From: Spisula solida
Lineage: Eukaryota; Mollusca; Bivalvia; Venerida; Mactridae
Assembly: GCA_947247005.1 (NCBI GenBank)
Contig: OX365959.1
Coordinates: 34,244,148-34,308,147, forward strand
Direction: 5' to 3'
Length of the DNA: 64,000 bases
Within the stretch, counting starts at the first letter, position 1. Every line of letters starts with the position of its first letter. Below the pieces are notes generated by a model, which worked only from the letters and a program-made list of their open reading frames with translations, had not been told where the DNA came from and did no database searches. A program made the position numbers and the translations under genes. This document shows, one piece after another, positions 33,426-46,082 of the stretch.

Positions 33426-36400
33426 AACATCCTTCTTTTCAATGATATAGGTCTGTCAACTGGCCATAGACTTTAACATGATATAATCTTGGGCTTACAA
33501 TTGTGACTTTACATTGAGCTAAATAACTTTTTTTAGTGGTTTGTGACCTGCATATCATTTTGAAGTAAAAACTTAATTTATTTTTATTCAATAGCATTCA
33601 CACAACATTTCATGCAAAAATGTTTATAAATAAAAATGTAATGCCGGAAAAACACGTTAAGTGTATAAAATGATTGTTGTTTAGATGATGAACCCTATAC
33701 GAGGGGCATTCGATATATTAACAAACTGTCAATCTCATTTGATTATTATTGCGTTTATACAAAAACAATGTTTTATGTAATTACAGATTTTACTTTATTA
33801 TATGAATATACACTAAATACGAGAGTAACTTCATTTATGCAAAACAGTAGCATGTCATCTGCCAATTGTATAACATTTCCTAATGGATTGATTTCCTTCC
33901 TCATAACTCTGCCAGAGTGTTGCATATTGTATTGATGACATCAAAAAAGATGTAGTTAGAATAAAAAAATGCTGCATTTTTCATTTAACTTTTAACCATA
34001 ACTTTTTGTAAGATGTGTTGTTTCGTGCAATATTGGTTGCAATCTGTCCGAATGTCTGTAGTTTAATATGATGTATTAAATGTATGTGGTATGTTTCTGT
34101 GTCATTGAGTATAACAAGTATGCACATAGTCTACGAATATATGGAATGACTGTTGAAACTGTTGAACGAATGTGATCACGAATTGATGAATGTACATGTA
34201 TATGTTTAATTATTAATATCGAATGCGTTTATTGGAAGTTGTTAAGAAATAATTGACCATTTGTGAGTAAATGTATCTGAAAATTGCAAATCAAGACAGC
34301 AGTGTGGATATATCACAGCACAAAGCTTATTATTTTTCAACATAAAAGGTCACAGTTTTGCCCGAATCTTGACTCAACCGCCTCAACAGCATTTGAGTCG
34401 ATTTTCGGCAAAAACCTTTCCCTGTTGCACAAACATATTCAATGGCATGTATAGTACGCATTCCCAGCTTGGGCATCGAGGATGCTCAATATAATCAGTC
34501 AAATAATAAAATAATTATGGTGGTTGTTAATTTTGCGATGTTAGCATTGTTCTTGCGATCTGATCCAAAAATTACGTCACATACCACGTGGTATGTCCAC
34601 ACTGTACGCAATCTTCTAAGAAAACTAAATATATCCCTGTACATCCGGATAGAGCAGACGGTAACTACCGCATGTCCAGATTACTTGTTATATTTTATAT
34701 TCGTAAAGTACAGTGAAAATGCTGTCCTAAAATATTCCTAACATAATACAAACTGCTGAGATTTATTTAGAATATGGATACATTCTGCCACTGATACAGG
34801 GATTTTATTTACATGACACAATATGAATTGTAATCTTCGCTACTTATTGATTTGGTACGATTTCTGTGTTGATTATTATTTCAGTCATGTACATATATGC
34901 ATAATGTATTAAAAGACAAAGCCCTCTGCTGAAGTGTATTGTGAATAGAAAATATGTATATTTTGTACATTTTGATTATGACACTATAAAAAACATGTGA
35001 ATTGTTATTATGGCTACCACATGTTCTTGAGTTGTTGATGTTACTATCTATAGTAATGTGTTAATTATTATTTTAATGTTTTATAATGATGTTGTATTAT
35101 CAATATATTCATGTAAACTAGTAACTTTATGTTGTATTTTATCAAAGTATTTTTCACTCGTCCAGACAAGGATTAAATCCACTAAAGTTATGATAGACTC
35201 GTTATATCAACATTATGTAAAATTATGTCAAACGGTTAACAGTGTGACCATGTCCAAAATTTTGATACAACGGACACTCTTACAGCAAAATGGATTAAAC
35301 CAATAATTACACAGAATGTGAAAAGTGCTCAATTCTCCAATTTTTTTAACTGATTTAAGCCAATCAGCAACATTTGTTTATTCTAAGATCAAAAATTATT
35401 GTGACACTGTTCGTTAAATCGATATTTTTGCAAAAAAATCACTACACCGGCCGATACCGACTTTGTTTCATAATACGAAAATGACGTGTTCATCTAATGT
35501 CCCGACTGTAAAGCTATTTTTAGAAACTTCAGACTACGGTCAAGTGATGGTTTTATCAATGAATCGTATACGGTCTGCAAAGTACTGTTATGCAATCATA
35601 TGGTGTCGCTGTACTAGCTAGCCGCTTTCTATAGACTATCTCACGCTGTGAGGGAAGTGATTACAAGACGGTACTGTAGAATCTGATAAATAGGCGCGTA
35701 GTATTATTTTAAAGCCACTTTTGATATACGCATTCAATACACGTATTACATTTTAACAATTATTTAGATACCCAACATGCCTATATAGTTACATATGCCT
35801 ATTTTGACATTCAAGACAAGATCGGCAGGAAGAAAACGAACATTAAACGTGTAAAGTCGGTTTAAGCTTTAGTAGCAGCAACCAGATCGCCTCCCATCGG
35901 TACTCTCAGTGCTTTGATTTGTACTTAATTAGTAAAGTAGGTCTAAGTAGGTATTAGTATGAATGTACAGACTCAATGTTTCTACGAAACAACTACATGT
36001 TTCTATGAAACAACTCATCAGCCTACTCGAAATTTAAATAAAATTAAAAAAGATGTTTGATTGATAAAATATGATCTGGTCCGCAACCTCACTAGGTGGA
36101 GATATGTATGTATACATGCAGTATAACAAGACAAATTTTTGATGTAATGCATCAAAGTAGCCGCAATTTTGTGGTTTACATGGCATGAATACTGTTATAT
36201 CAAGCATAAACTATAACGCTGTTATAAATTATTCTAAACAACTGAAATCTCTAACGTTTCATTCAGATAGAATCAAATTGAGCGGGAAATATTCCAATAT
36301 ACACAGGTACAATGTATTTGACATTATATACTGGGAGTCACTGAAAAGTTACCACTTATATATATATCTGTATTTTGTATACAATATGACCTATCGGTAC

Positions 36401-36720
36401 AAAAGTTTTCTAGTGTGTGCATTTGAATATTGTTAAATAGGATAGCTGTGACTACTCAGTAAGGTCAAACATAGTCGTGTTCGGCTTTTAACACAGTGTA
36501 ACGTGAAAGAGTCAATTGATAGGATGGTACCTAACTTTTCATTGACGCTGAGTATAAGTAACGGTATTGTATAATAGATCTAGATCTTTTAATTTCTACT
36601 TATTGTTTAACAGCAATTTCGTTTACAAATTTCTATATGGACGCACAAAACGTTCTTATATACACGTGCTGCACGATACGAAGTAAAAAAACGTAAGTAC
36701 ATGTAGCATGCAAAAAGATT
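33426..36720. other. AT-rich stretch without recognised gene
   Basis: Frames at 34442-34741, 35058-35306 and 36185-36436 have no motif or splice context. I see no repeat structure strong enough to name. Confidence 0.45.
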
Positions 36721-36729
36721 ATATTAAGT

Positions 36730-37300
36730 CAGACAGGGAAGGCAGCACTCAACTTCACCAGCCGAGCACAAAAAAACATTAAAAACACACAATGCCCAAC
36801 TAAACAAGCGCAGATCCGCCCAAGTCCAAGCTGTCGAAAAGTATAATAAATTATAACTAGCTGAATGACCCAGTAGAAAAGATTCAGCAAACAAAAAGGC
36901 GGAATGCCTACGCTGAATGACCTAGTTACAACAGTAAAACTGCTAAACTACATAGTTTAAGCAGCCTTTAGTCTCAAAAGTTAAATAACAGTACAGTATT
37001 AAAACGTTGAACGGCCCGTATAGTCGTATGATAGTATGACCTACTTTCAATTAGTAAAATGACGTAATTGAACAAATCGAGATATGACGTAATGAACAAG
37101 TCATTAAGAAGCAATACAGAAGTCCCCTACCGGTTTAAAGCCATATTCAATGTTTCTGTTGCCATAGCAACCACAATTCCCGTCAGAACCAAAACTGACG
37201 GACTGAAGGCAAATCAATAGGCAGGGGACTTACAACTACGTTAAATGACCTCAGGGGACAAAACTTAACTACGTTAAATGACCTCCTAGCTCCATATAAC
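36730..37300. other. Unassigned dispersed sequence
   Basis: A gacagggaaggcagcactca block resembles sequence in the copy A and B introns (about 17270 and 53770). Tandem phrases tgacctcaggggac / tgacctcctagctcc and ctacgttaaatgacctc occur near 37230-37290. No gene. Confidence 0.4.
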
Positions 37301-37432
37301 TTTTGGCCCCGGTCAAAAAATTAAATAGTGAGAAATTATGGCATATTATAGATTATTTAAAAATGAAAAAGACCACTGTAAACGGAATTGGCGTTTAAGG
37401 TTGCTCGATCGGTTTAATGCGCATGCGTCATT

Positions 37433-37752
37433 TGCAGGCGCGTAGCTACCTGTACGCAGGATACGCAGCTGCGTACACATGCTTCTCAAAACGTGAAAAA
37501 ATAAATGATCGAAAAATGCAATAAAAACAGTTGCCTAAACCCCAGAGGGGGTAATCCTTTAGTATTTTAACCACTTCTTAAAACACTTTTAAAAAACCTC
37601 TATACACAAAAAACTGGTTTTATGAATAAAAATAATGTTAAAGATGATGCAAAAAATACGCCAAAACGCACCAGAGACGTTCTAGCGAACAAAATTTCTC
37701 CCCTAGCCTTCTTGCGTACACATTCAAATACCTCTAGCTACGCCCCTGATTT
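37433..37752. mobile_element. Short non-autonomous element with inverted ends
   Basis: The left end gcgcgtagctacctgtacg and right end ctctagctacgcccctg are inverted relatives, and both arms include gcgtacaca. About 320 bp, no frame. Resembles a MITE-like insertion. Confidence 0.5.
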
Positions 37753-38559
37753 GTCATAGTACGTTATGTGCCTTATAAATGTAAAAAGGTGTCAAAATAA
37801 TCTAAAATAAATCAAATTGAACAGTTTTAATAAGCATTATGCAATAAAATTGGAAAATACTTATCGAAATGACGGTTTCCATTGCGAGAAAAATATTACA
37901 TTACAAAATAGGTGGGTGGGGTAAAAAAATAAAAATATTGCTATTTATGCCAAACTGACTTTTTTGGGAGTCAGGTTCGTATGGTAATGCTTGTTTATTA
38001 TGGTAATGCTTGTTTATTGTGTGTTGATGTGTTTCCGAAAAAGATACCTCGGTGACATATATTTTTATTGCATAATTTTGAAGATCTATGTCACTAGACT
38101 TATTTAACAAAATATTTAAAAAAGTTTAAGGTGGGAAAAAAAGTTATTAGGATTTTACCTGGGTGCTATTTTGCTGCATTAAATATGGAATGGGTGGGGT
38201 AAAAGAGCAATATATATTAGACCAAAATTAAATATACCCTTTTTGGTATCTTGATCATGTATAACAATGTGTACCCAAACTATATTGAAAAATATTTTAT
38301 TATTTAGATCACAGACATCAAATAAAAATGTCAAATTTGAACACCACCAACAATTTACCAATTTCCATGGAAATATAAAAATAATTCATACACACTTCAA
38401 TCAGGGCTGAATACCCGAAAAACGAGTTCCGTGGCCTAGTGTTTTTTCATCATATTTTGTGTCAGTATAGATTTCTTTACTTCCTGGCAAAATTTGAGCA
38501 ACTTTTGAAGGTGGGATCCTAAGCGCTCCAACATCCTTAAATCCAGATACAAACCCATA

Positions 38560-39998
38560 TTATAATAATTAAACAAAATACGAAACTACCGGAAGTAGCA
38601 CCGCCCCCAACAGAAACCGCGGGACACGAGAGAACAAAAAGGCACAGAAAATAAACAACTTCACTAGAAAACGCGCGAAACATGCCCAACATAAAAAACT
38701 AGCACAGGGACACGTAATACAAAACCGGGCATCCAATCCCGAAAGTCTGCTGCTTAAGTCATTAAAACTAAAACGGAACAAGAGCCAGTTGGTAAGAAAT
38801 TAACAACCGGACAAAACACACACCACAAGGACAATCCACAACAGACACTGAGTATATGCAATTTTGAAAGATACGAAGCAGCTTGTGCTGGACAACGAAT
38901 TTGCAGAATGGCACATACAAAATTAATAAAGTATAACAAAAGGCATAGTGGCCAAATAATTTTGTATTTTTTCCAATTATACTATAAAGTGGACAGTACA
39001 TACACAGAGGAAGGTTAACTAAAGGGCTTCCGCCTTGGTACGGACAGTGACACGTGTCACTGGGGGCTTAAACGTTTTACAGTGCACCAAACCGCACACT
39101 TACCCAATAGACAACCTTACAGAACAGGACAGTGTAAATAAATGTTGCCCGCCATGTAATGCCCCCTAACAAAAAGGCCACAGTGACCGGTAATAAAGGA
39201 ATGTAAAACATGAAACATTATATAAAATACAACCATCGAGTAGCACAGAAAGTACTCAATGACCTATCAGAAGTCAGAGCAACAAGAGAGCAAATATTTA
39301 AGGGTACGACAAGACAATGTAACAGACAGACATCAATGCCAGCCGTCCACAAAGGCTTGAGGTTAGGCATATCATAGAGGCTGCATATTTTCCGGTCATC
39401 GCACAATGAAATAAGAAGCATAGTGGTGAGCTGTAAATGGACCCACTGCTAAGCATGCAGTCCGTTGCAAAGTTAAAGGGTCATATCCTCTACTCAGAAA
39501 ACGTTTTATGATCTTGAGAAACACATCATGAAAGTTGCTATGACCCAGAATCCTTCGAAATTTGTAAAGCACATCACCATAAAATTCAGGCTGAGACAGA
39601 CCTTGTCGCAGAAGTGTCTTTAAATTAATACCATATTTAGAAATGAGATCTGAATTACGCCTATAGAATTTTGCAAACGTTTTACGAAGTTTATGGAAGC
39701 GATAGCCTTGTTGCAGTAACTTATTAGTTATAAAAAGAGTATTGAAGTCCTCCACTCGAGAGCAAGCTCTAGAAAAACGGATTAATTGAGAAGCGTAAAC
39801 ACCATATGAAGTTGACCGTGGAATATTTCCATCCAAGTGTGGGTAATTTACAATATCGAAGTTAAAATCATCTCTCTTGTCGTAAATTTTACTAACAAAT
39901 TGACCTGCTTCTATAGCAAGGTCAAGGTCTAAGAATGATGCGCGTGTATCAGATGAATTAGCTCTCATATACACAATTACAAGCACATTATAAATCAC
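38560..39998 (-). mobile_element. Penelope-like (tentative) RT element fragment with 3' flank
   Basis: A minus-strand protein fragment (39396-39998) is followed by a non-coding tail to about 38560. The block 38724-38850 in the tail is closely similar to 18755-18880 in the 3' UTR of the LINE in pseudogene A. Confidence 0.5.
39396..39998 (-). CDS. RT C-terminal fragment, possibly Penelope-like
   Basis: About 200 codons; the first residues are probably not a genuine start. The block SFLDLDLAIEAGQ then IYDKRDDFNFDIVNYPHLDG, then STSYGVYASQLIRFSRAC and QGYRFHKLRKTFAKFYRRN, is a pattern that I recognise from repetitive reverse-transcriptase proteins of marine invertebrates, in the region after the polymerase palm. 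The catalytic DD motif is not in this fragment. Penelope-like is my best placement, but another RT group is possible. The element is 5' truncated. Confidence 0.6.
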   Translation of the reverse strand: MIYNVLVIVYMRANSSDTRASFLDLDLAIEAGQFVSKIYDKRDDFNFDIVNYPHLDGNIPRSTSYGVYASQLIRFSRACSRVEDFNTLFITNKLLQQGYRFHKLRKTFAKFYRRNSDLISKYGINLKTLLRQGLSQPEFYGDVLYKFRRILGHSNFHDVFLKIIKRFLSRGYDPLTLQRTACLAVGPFTAHHYASYFIVR

Positions 39999-40239
39999 TG
40001 AAACATTATTATCAATTTATGTGACCATTCTAAATAGCTTACTGGCATTGGAAACTAGTCATCATTCCTTTGACCAATTGGATGTGCAGTGTTGCAATGT
40101 CACCAGATTATTAACATAATTTTAAAGTAAAAGCAGAATACAAGGAATCGGTAAAACCGAATTATGCTTCCCGTAGCAAGTGATTGTCCCAAAATTGGAA
40201 ATAACATATTACAGATACAGGTAAAAAAGAAAATAATGT

Positions 40240-41030
40240 AGAATTATGGTTCTTTGACACCGCACTTCCTCTTGAAGGTCTCTATCATTATGTGAAGTTT
40301 CAATCAAATGCCATCAATACTGTTCAAGTCAGGGACCTGCCAAGCATTAATTTGTATGACAAAGGGAGATAATTAAAAAACAATAAAGGTACAGTCATGT
40401 TTTTGTGGCACTGCACTCCTCCTCAATGAGATTTATTCACCTATAAAGTTTCAAATCAATACCTCCTATAATGAAGGAGTTATGACCTGGACAAGAAGGA
40501 AGTATAAAAGTACAAAAGGCCATAACTCCAAAAATTTACAATAAAGAGTTATGTTTCTTGTGCACCGCACTTCCTCTCAATGAGATCTATTCACATATGA
40601 AGTTTCAAATTGATATCTCTAATACTGTATGAGTAATGGCCCAGACAAGAATTAAGTATGAAAAATTACAAAGGGAAATAACTCAAAAAATATATAATGT
40701 AGGGTTATGGTTCTTTCACACTGCACTTCCCATCAATGAGGTCTATTCACCTATGAAGTTTCAAATTGATATCTCTAATACTGTATGAGTTATGGCCCGG
40801 ACAAGAATTAAGTATGAAAAAATAGAGAGGGGAGTAACTAAAAAAATATGCAATCAAGAGTTATGGTTCTTGTGCACTGCACTTCCCCGAAATGAGGTCT
40901 AGTCACCGATGAAGTTTCAAATTGATATCTCTAATACTCTTCAAGTTATGGCCCGGACAAAAGTGTGACGGACGGACAGACAGACGGACAAAGCGGCGAC
41001 TATATGCTCACCCTTCGGGGAGCATAAAAA
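40240..41030. repeat. 155-bp tandem repeat, 5 units, with terminal hairpin-like end
   Basis: Units recur with spacing 150-156 (anchor cgcacttcc or equivalent near 40261, 40411, 40565, 40721 and 40877) and share gaagtttcaaattgatatct and ttatggcccggacaagaa. The array ends in gacggacggacagacagac and tatatgctcacccttcgggg at about 41005. It is related in design to 32790-33425 and to the tracts in the beta-lactamase introns. Confidence 0.8.
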
Positions 41031-41399
41031 TACACAATTAGGCCCTCCTGCATTTTAAATGAGGACATGGAATTCGATGACGGTGCAGTTACATTGTACC
41101 TAGGTTTTTTTCTACTTCACTCTGGGAGCTGAAAATATTGGCTGTCATTTTGAGGTATTTCAGGTCTACAGAGGTTAAATTTTTAGCTATGCTCATTCAG
41201 GTTATTGTAAAAAGGTAAACAACAAATTAGGTCCTTTGGCAATCACTTATTAAATATGTTAAAAGCTAAACATGCATTTCTAAACTATTTAGCTCTCAAT
41301 AAAGCAATTAAAAGGTACAAAAGTCTATTTTCATTTTAATATTTTTTTTCGAACTGACAAGTATTCATTCAGACTGACAAATATTCATTCGGACTGACA

Positions 41400-41870
41400 A
41401 CATTTTGACCGTCGTTTGGATAAGAAAAATTATTGGCTTGACTGTTGTGCGGATAAGGAAAATAATCGACGCAACCGACATGCGGATAAGAAAATTAATC
41501 GGTACAATCATCGTGCAAATAAGGAAAAAAATTACAAGTCTGTCGCGCTGATAAGGAAAACAATTCAATTATTAGCACTACCGTCTTGCGCATCAGGAAA
41601 ATAAATGGCACAACCGCCGCTGTGCGCATAATGAAAAGAATTCGCATGACTGTCATGCCCATAAGGAAAATAATTGGCACGACCATCATGCGCATAAGGA
41701 AAATAATTGGTACGACTGTCGTTCGGATACCCAAAGTAATCGGGACGACTGTCAGACGCATATGGAAAATAATAATTGACATAGAAAAAAATTGGCACGA
41801 CTGTCATGTGGGCAAGGAAAAAAATTGGCACGACCGTCATGCAGATAAGGAAGATAATCGACAACATACT
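41400..41870. repeat. 33-bp minisatellite, about 13-14 units
   Basis: Diverged head-to-tail copies of a 33-bp unit with the core ataaggaaaataattggcac. The period is 11 codons, so frames stay open on both strands with 11-aa repeats (for example NYFPYAHDGRA). Coding is unlikely because both strands are equally open. Confidence 0.85.
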
Positions 41871-42029
41871 GTTAAAAAGGATTTCACGAGCATCTGTCAT
41901 CCAAGACTGACCAGCTCGACTGAAAAATCTAATGTCATAAGTCTTTGATATTTCTTCATTTTGGTTACTAAACTTTTGAAAGATTTCAGATTTATTTAAC
42001 AGTTTTCAATAGTGTCAGGTAGTTGTATT

Positions 42030-43818
42030 AGTTGTATTACAACTCCTCAGAGATGATGGTTTCCTTGTTGCAAACTGTAATTCTCCATTCATTTCTAAGG
42101 ATGTTAAAGGGAGATTTTTTCTTCTGAGTAATGCAGCTGTTCGTATGTTGTGTGAACGGCTAGGTTATGTACAGCATGGTCCTGCTGCAATGCGACATTT
42201 ATGAAAAGATAAACGGGAACTGGATATTATTCCTGCCTATTATTGTCCGCGTTGGTCAGCAAATGTAAGACGTTGGCCAAATAGAAATACATCTTGTAGA
42301 AATGGATGGCCAACTGCTGAATTAAAGTCCGAGTTGGAGAATTTAGGATGCGTCTTTGTTCCAGTAGCTAGCAAGACGGGTAATGGGTTTGGTGAACTTG
42401 AATGGAGAATTTCTACGTCACTGCATGAGAGGTCTCTAATGTTTAGTTTAAATACAACACAGATGAGCTGTTATGTATTTATGAAAATGTTGATAAAGTC
42501 GCATCTTGCATTTAAAGACGTAATATCCAACTACATGTGTAAGACATCATTGTTTCATTGCATAGAAAATACAAAACCTGATTTCTGGCAAGAGCATAAT
42601 CTGATATCTTGTCTTCATCAAATATTGTGGGTATTGTTTATCTTCATTTATTGCGCAAACTGTCCCCACTTTATCATTATTGAGAACAATCTCATGGCTG
42701 GACGGATATCAGCAGAACAGAGATACAGGTTGCTGAAAGCTATTCAATACATATTAAGTAACACTGCAGAAGCTTTGTTTGAAATACAAATAGATGATGT
42801 GGGTGAAAGGTTGCAGATGAAGATGAACGCAATCCGTGAATATTCCCATCCCGTGCTCTCTCCAGTAGAATTACAGAGATTTATATCGGGTGATCTCTGT
42901 TGTAGATCTGCCCATATCATCATATGGTCTCACCGTGCTGTTTTAAACGAAAGCGCAAAATATAACAACGACATCCAAGATACCATACTAATAGTATTAC
43001 CTTACCTGTTGTATTACATCAGATATAACCAAGAGTATCCACATGCAAGTGACGTAGAACAGAAAGCATACAGTTACATGTTACCATTGTTCTGCTCAAC
43101 TATTGGTTCACTGCTAGCATCGTACTACATAGCGTTAAACAGACCATTGTTAGGCATTGCCTGGGAGTTCTTGAAACTTGGGTATAACTCCGATGTATCA
43201 TCTGGTTTGTTGAAACTTGCTACAGTTTGTTACAGAGTCGGTGACCTAAATATAACAGAGTCTATATTACGTCATGTAGACCAACAGTACCATAGAAATA
43301 TTGTTTGGGCTATTTGTGGATGTCATGAAGATGTAAAAAGGGAAATGTTATTTGGATTCTGTAATAAAGCTAATCAAACACAAATCAATGATTTCAGACA
43401 TATTGTATCATATTGCGTAAGTTTCCTGCCTTTTGAGAACCACGTGGTACCCGATGAATTGAGACAGGAATACTCCCGGTCCACACCAGCTGATATTCAG
43501 ATTCGGGATAAATCAGATAGATGGATGAACCGTGCTGTCGTAGACTCTCTACCATACTTGTACTTCCTACAGTACAAAACATATGGTCGCCTTAGAGATC
43601 CAGTAAAACAACAGAGAGCCCTATATGAACTACACAAAGTCATAGGTGATGAACCAAACCTATCTCACAGAGAGACGGCACTGAACCTACTTGGACAATG
43701 TATGGAACAAGAGAATCAACCAGTTGAAGCATTACAATGTTATGAAAGGTCACTTCAGGTTCGATCTCGTAATAATGCAGCAAACTTTCACAAGGCCAGA
43801 TTGCGCGATAGATTGTAG
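42030..43818 (+). pseudogene. cGAS-like copy 3, lacking the N-terminal catalytic half
   Basis: Homology starts near 42030-42052, equivalent to copy 1 residue about 118, so the GS motif and the D-x-D pair are absent. TGA at 42202-42204 interrupts the frame (RHL*KDKREL). After it the frame is open to 43818 (first ATG 42334, 494 codons). It keeps the third acid in LDIIPAYYCPRW, the C-lobe FVPVASKTGNGFGELEWR, the helical middle, and the TPR-like end QPVEALQCYERSLQVRSRN. No acceptor or start as in copies 1 and 2 is seen. It is probably a truncated pseudogene. Expression of the C-terminal part alone, which cannot catalyse, remains possible. Confidence 0.85.
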
Positions 43819-43834
43819 GTTGGTATAATCAGGT

Positions 43835-44226
43835 GAAAAGGCAGAACCATACCGTAAAGTATTCCCAACGAAATGTTGTCCAAGGGCCATATCCAAAGAT
43901 ATCCAGAGACATTTTTCTCCAAAATACATGTATTTTTGGTAATTTCTTGAATTTACAAAGAGGCAGTTGTGCGATGTACGGGGATGCTTGTCTCATACAC
44001 AAACTGTGTCAGAGAGTAATTTCTGTTTCATAGTTTATGGAAGGAACAACGGGACTAATTAATTATACCGGCAAACAGTGAAAGCAGTCTTTCGTCAGTG
44101 ACTAATCGTCTGAACTTGAAATGATTTCTAGATAATCGATAACAAACCATTGTCCATATATGGTTGTCAGATAGCTGACTAACATAATAAAAATACAGCA
44201 TCTTCTACCAAGATACAGTGAGATTA
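43835..44226. other. Downstream of cGAS-like copy 3, nothing recognised
   Basis: AT-rich spacer without a convincing frame. Confidence 0.4.
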
Positions 44227-44228
44227 TA

Positions 44229-45480
44229 ACAGGGGTGTTCGAAAAGAAAAGCAATTCCATGCATGTCTTGGTATTTTAGGGGTTTTGTTCTTCAAACTTG
44301 GCATGTGTACCCATTAGCCCATTGTCTGTACGTGGGGAAATTTGGGTGAAATCCCTGCATTATTCTGGTCATTATGTATGTTTAATAAACACTTACTAAT
44401 ATATACTAAGCTAAAAAACGTTCAAAATGTGTATCGTCAAACTGACTGAAATTATGCTTTATATCAAAGAAGAGTATAAATATAAGTTATGTGATAAATT
44501 TATACATGATGAACTCTTTTGGATAGAATGTCATTCAAAGTAGGTCAATAGCGTCTGAAAGCAAACAACAAAAGTGGTCAACTGAAAACGACAACAATCA
44601 AACAGAACATTGGTAAAAGGTATGAAATTCGTCTCAAAACTGCAATATCAAAGTTGAACTGTTAGATGCTCGTACAATCTCGAGTTTGTCCCTAGTTCAC
44701 TTTATTTGGAGGAAAATTCTTGAAGTTAACAACATTTGTACCTACTGATTACCATGCTCATTACGTGGTGCCCAAAATCCCATCTTATTTTGAATGTCAA
44801 TAGAGAAGTTTTTACGTAGAATAATAAAGGATGGGACATACTCTCATTATAATTAACCAAGAATGAAGCAGAAATATCACGTATGTGCTACCAGAAATTC
44901 TAAGAAATCCGTAATTGTAAAACACATACAGTCACTGGTGGAAATGATTCATTTGATTTTTTTCATCCACAAATGTCTTGCAATTCAAAAACCAGAACCA
45001 ATGGACAAATATGTTTCCAAGAAGGTTCTATAGATATTGTGTGCCTGGAAAACTTCAGAAATATATTATATAGCGTCAAATTGTTAAGGAAAAGACCATA
45101 TGCACATTTCTCATGAAAATGCCTCTTCGCACAGGGCTTCTACTGTAAAGTAGCGTTTGAACGAAAAACGCGCGAGAATACTTTATCACCAAGTTTATTC
45201 TATAGACTTAGTCCTATGTGAATAATGTTAAGTTTCAATACTTAAATTACATGCAGAGCTACGCTTCCAGGAAACCTATGTGGTCAGCAATATTACAGTG
45301 CATGAGTGTTGTACTTTTTGCAGATGACAAAACATACCTTTAATCTTGAATTTAAAGGTTGAATTTGTGTGCAATGTGTAAAGGAGAGTTCAATGAAGGT
45401 TTTCGGTGAGTTTCATTGTAAATGGTTCTGTCAATAAAAAGTTACAGAGTAAATTGCATTTCTTTTCGAACACCCCTCGT
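44229..45480. mobile_element. Mariner-like element, 1252 bp, no transposase
   Basis: Terminal inverted repeats of about 28 bp (left 44229-44256, right 45453-45480) share aggggtgttcgaaaagaa. TA dinucleotides flank both ends (44227-44228, 45481-45482), the target duplication of the Tc1/mariner group. The length is that of a full mariner, but no transposase frame is open, so it is either heavily decayed or non-autonomous. A second, inverted and truncated copy lies at 955-1416. Confidence 0.78.
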
Positions 45481-46082
45481 ACGTGTGTTAAACAACTAAT
45501 ACAGTACTATACGTTAGTTATACAACTGATACAGGACACTACATGTATTTATATGGACAAAGTTTGTGAATTGTAACAATGACAAGTAATTGGTACTGCT
45601 TGTTGACGTTCCGATTTATCTTATAATTTGACTATTTTATATAATTATGCAAGTTACTTTTAATACTTATGACAATGGTTGAACAATTGATATTGTATTT
45701 TTAAGAATTTATGGGATAGGTTGTACATGTATTATATATTGAATGACCCTCGTATTAAATATATACATTGTATATTACCAGTATTCATGGTGAATGTCAA
45801 TACATGTCAACATATTTTCATATATTCCGATGGAAGTGACTACTGAAACTGGCATATCTACTGATGTAAATGTGGTACTGAATAAATGGAAGAATGAATT
45901 CAGCAATCTGTTTTAATAAACCGGATCTAAATTTGAGTGTAGATGTACCTAGAAATAATGATTATAACGATATCACACAGAATAATGCTGATGTCTTAAA
46001 TGATGTTATCTCTATGTTAGAAGTTAAGAATGCCATTGATTAGGCCAAAAATGGTGAAGCCTGGGGCTATGATAACATACCT

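Noticed and set aside
41495..41948. Overlapping frames on both strands over the 33-bp array
   Set aside because: Same explanation: an array with an 11-codon period keeps several frames open.
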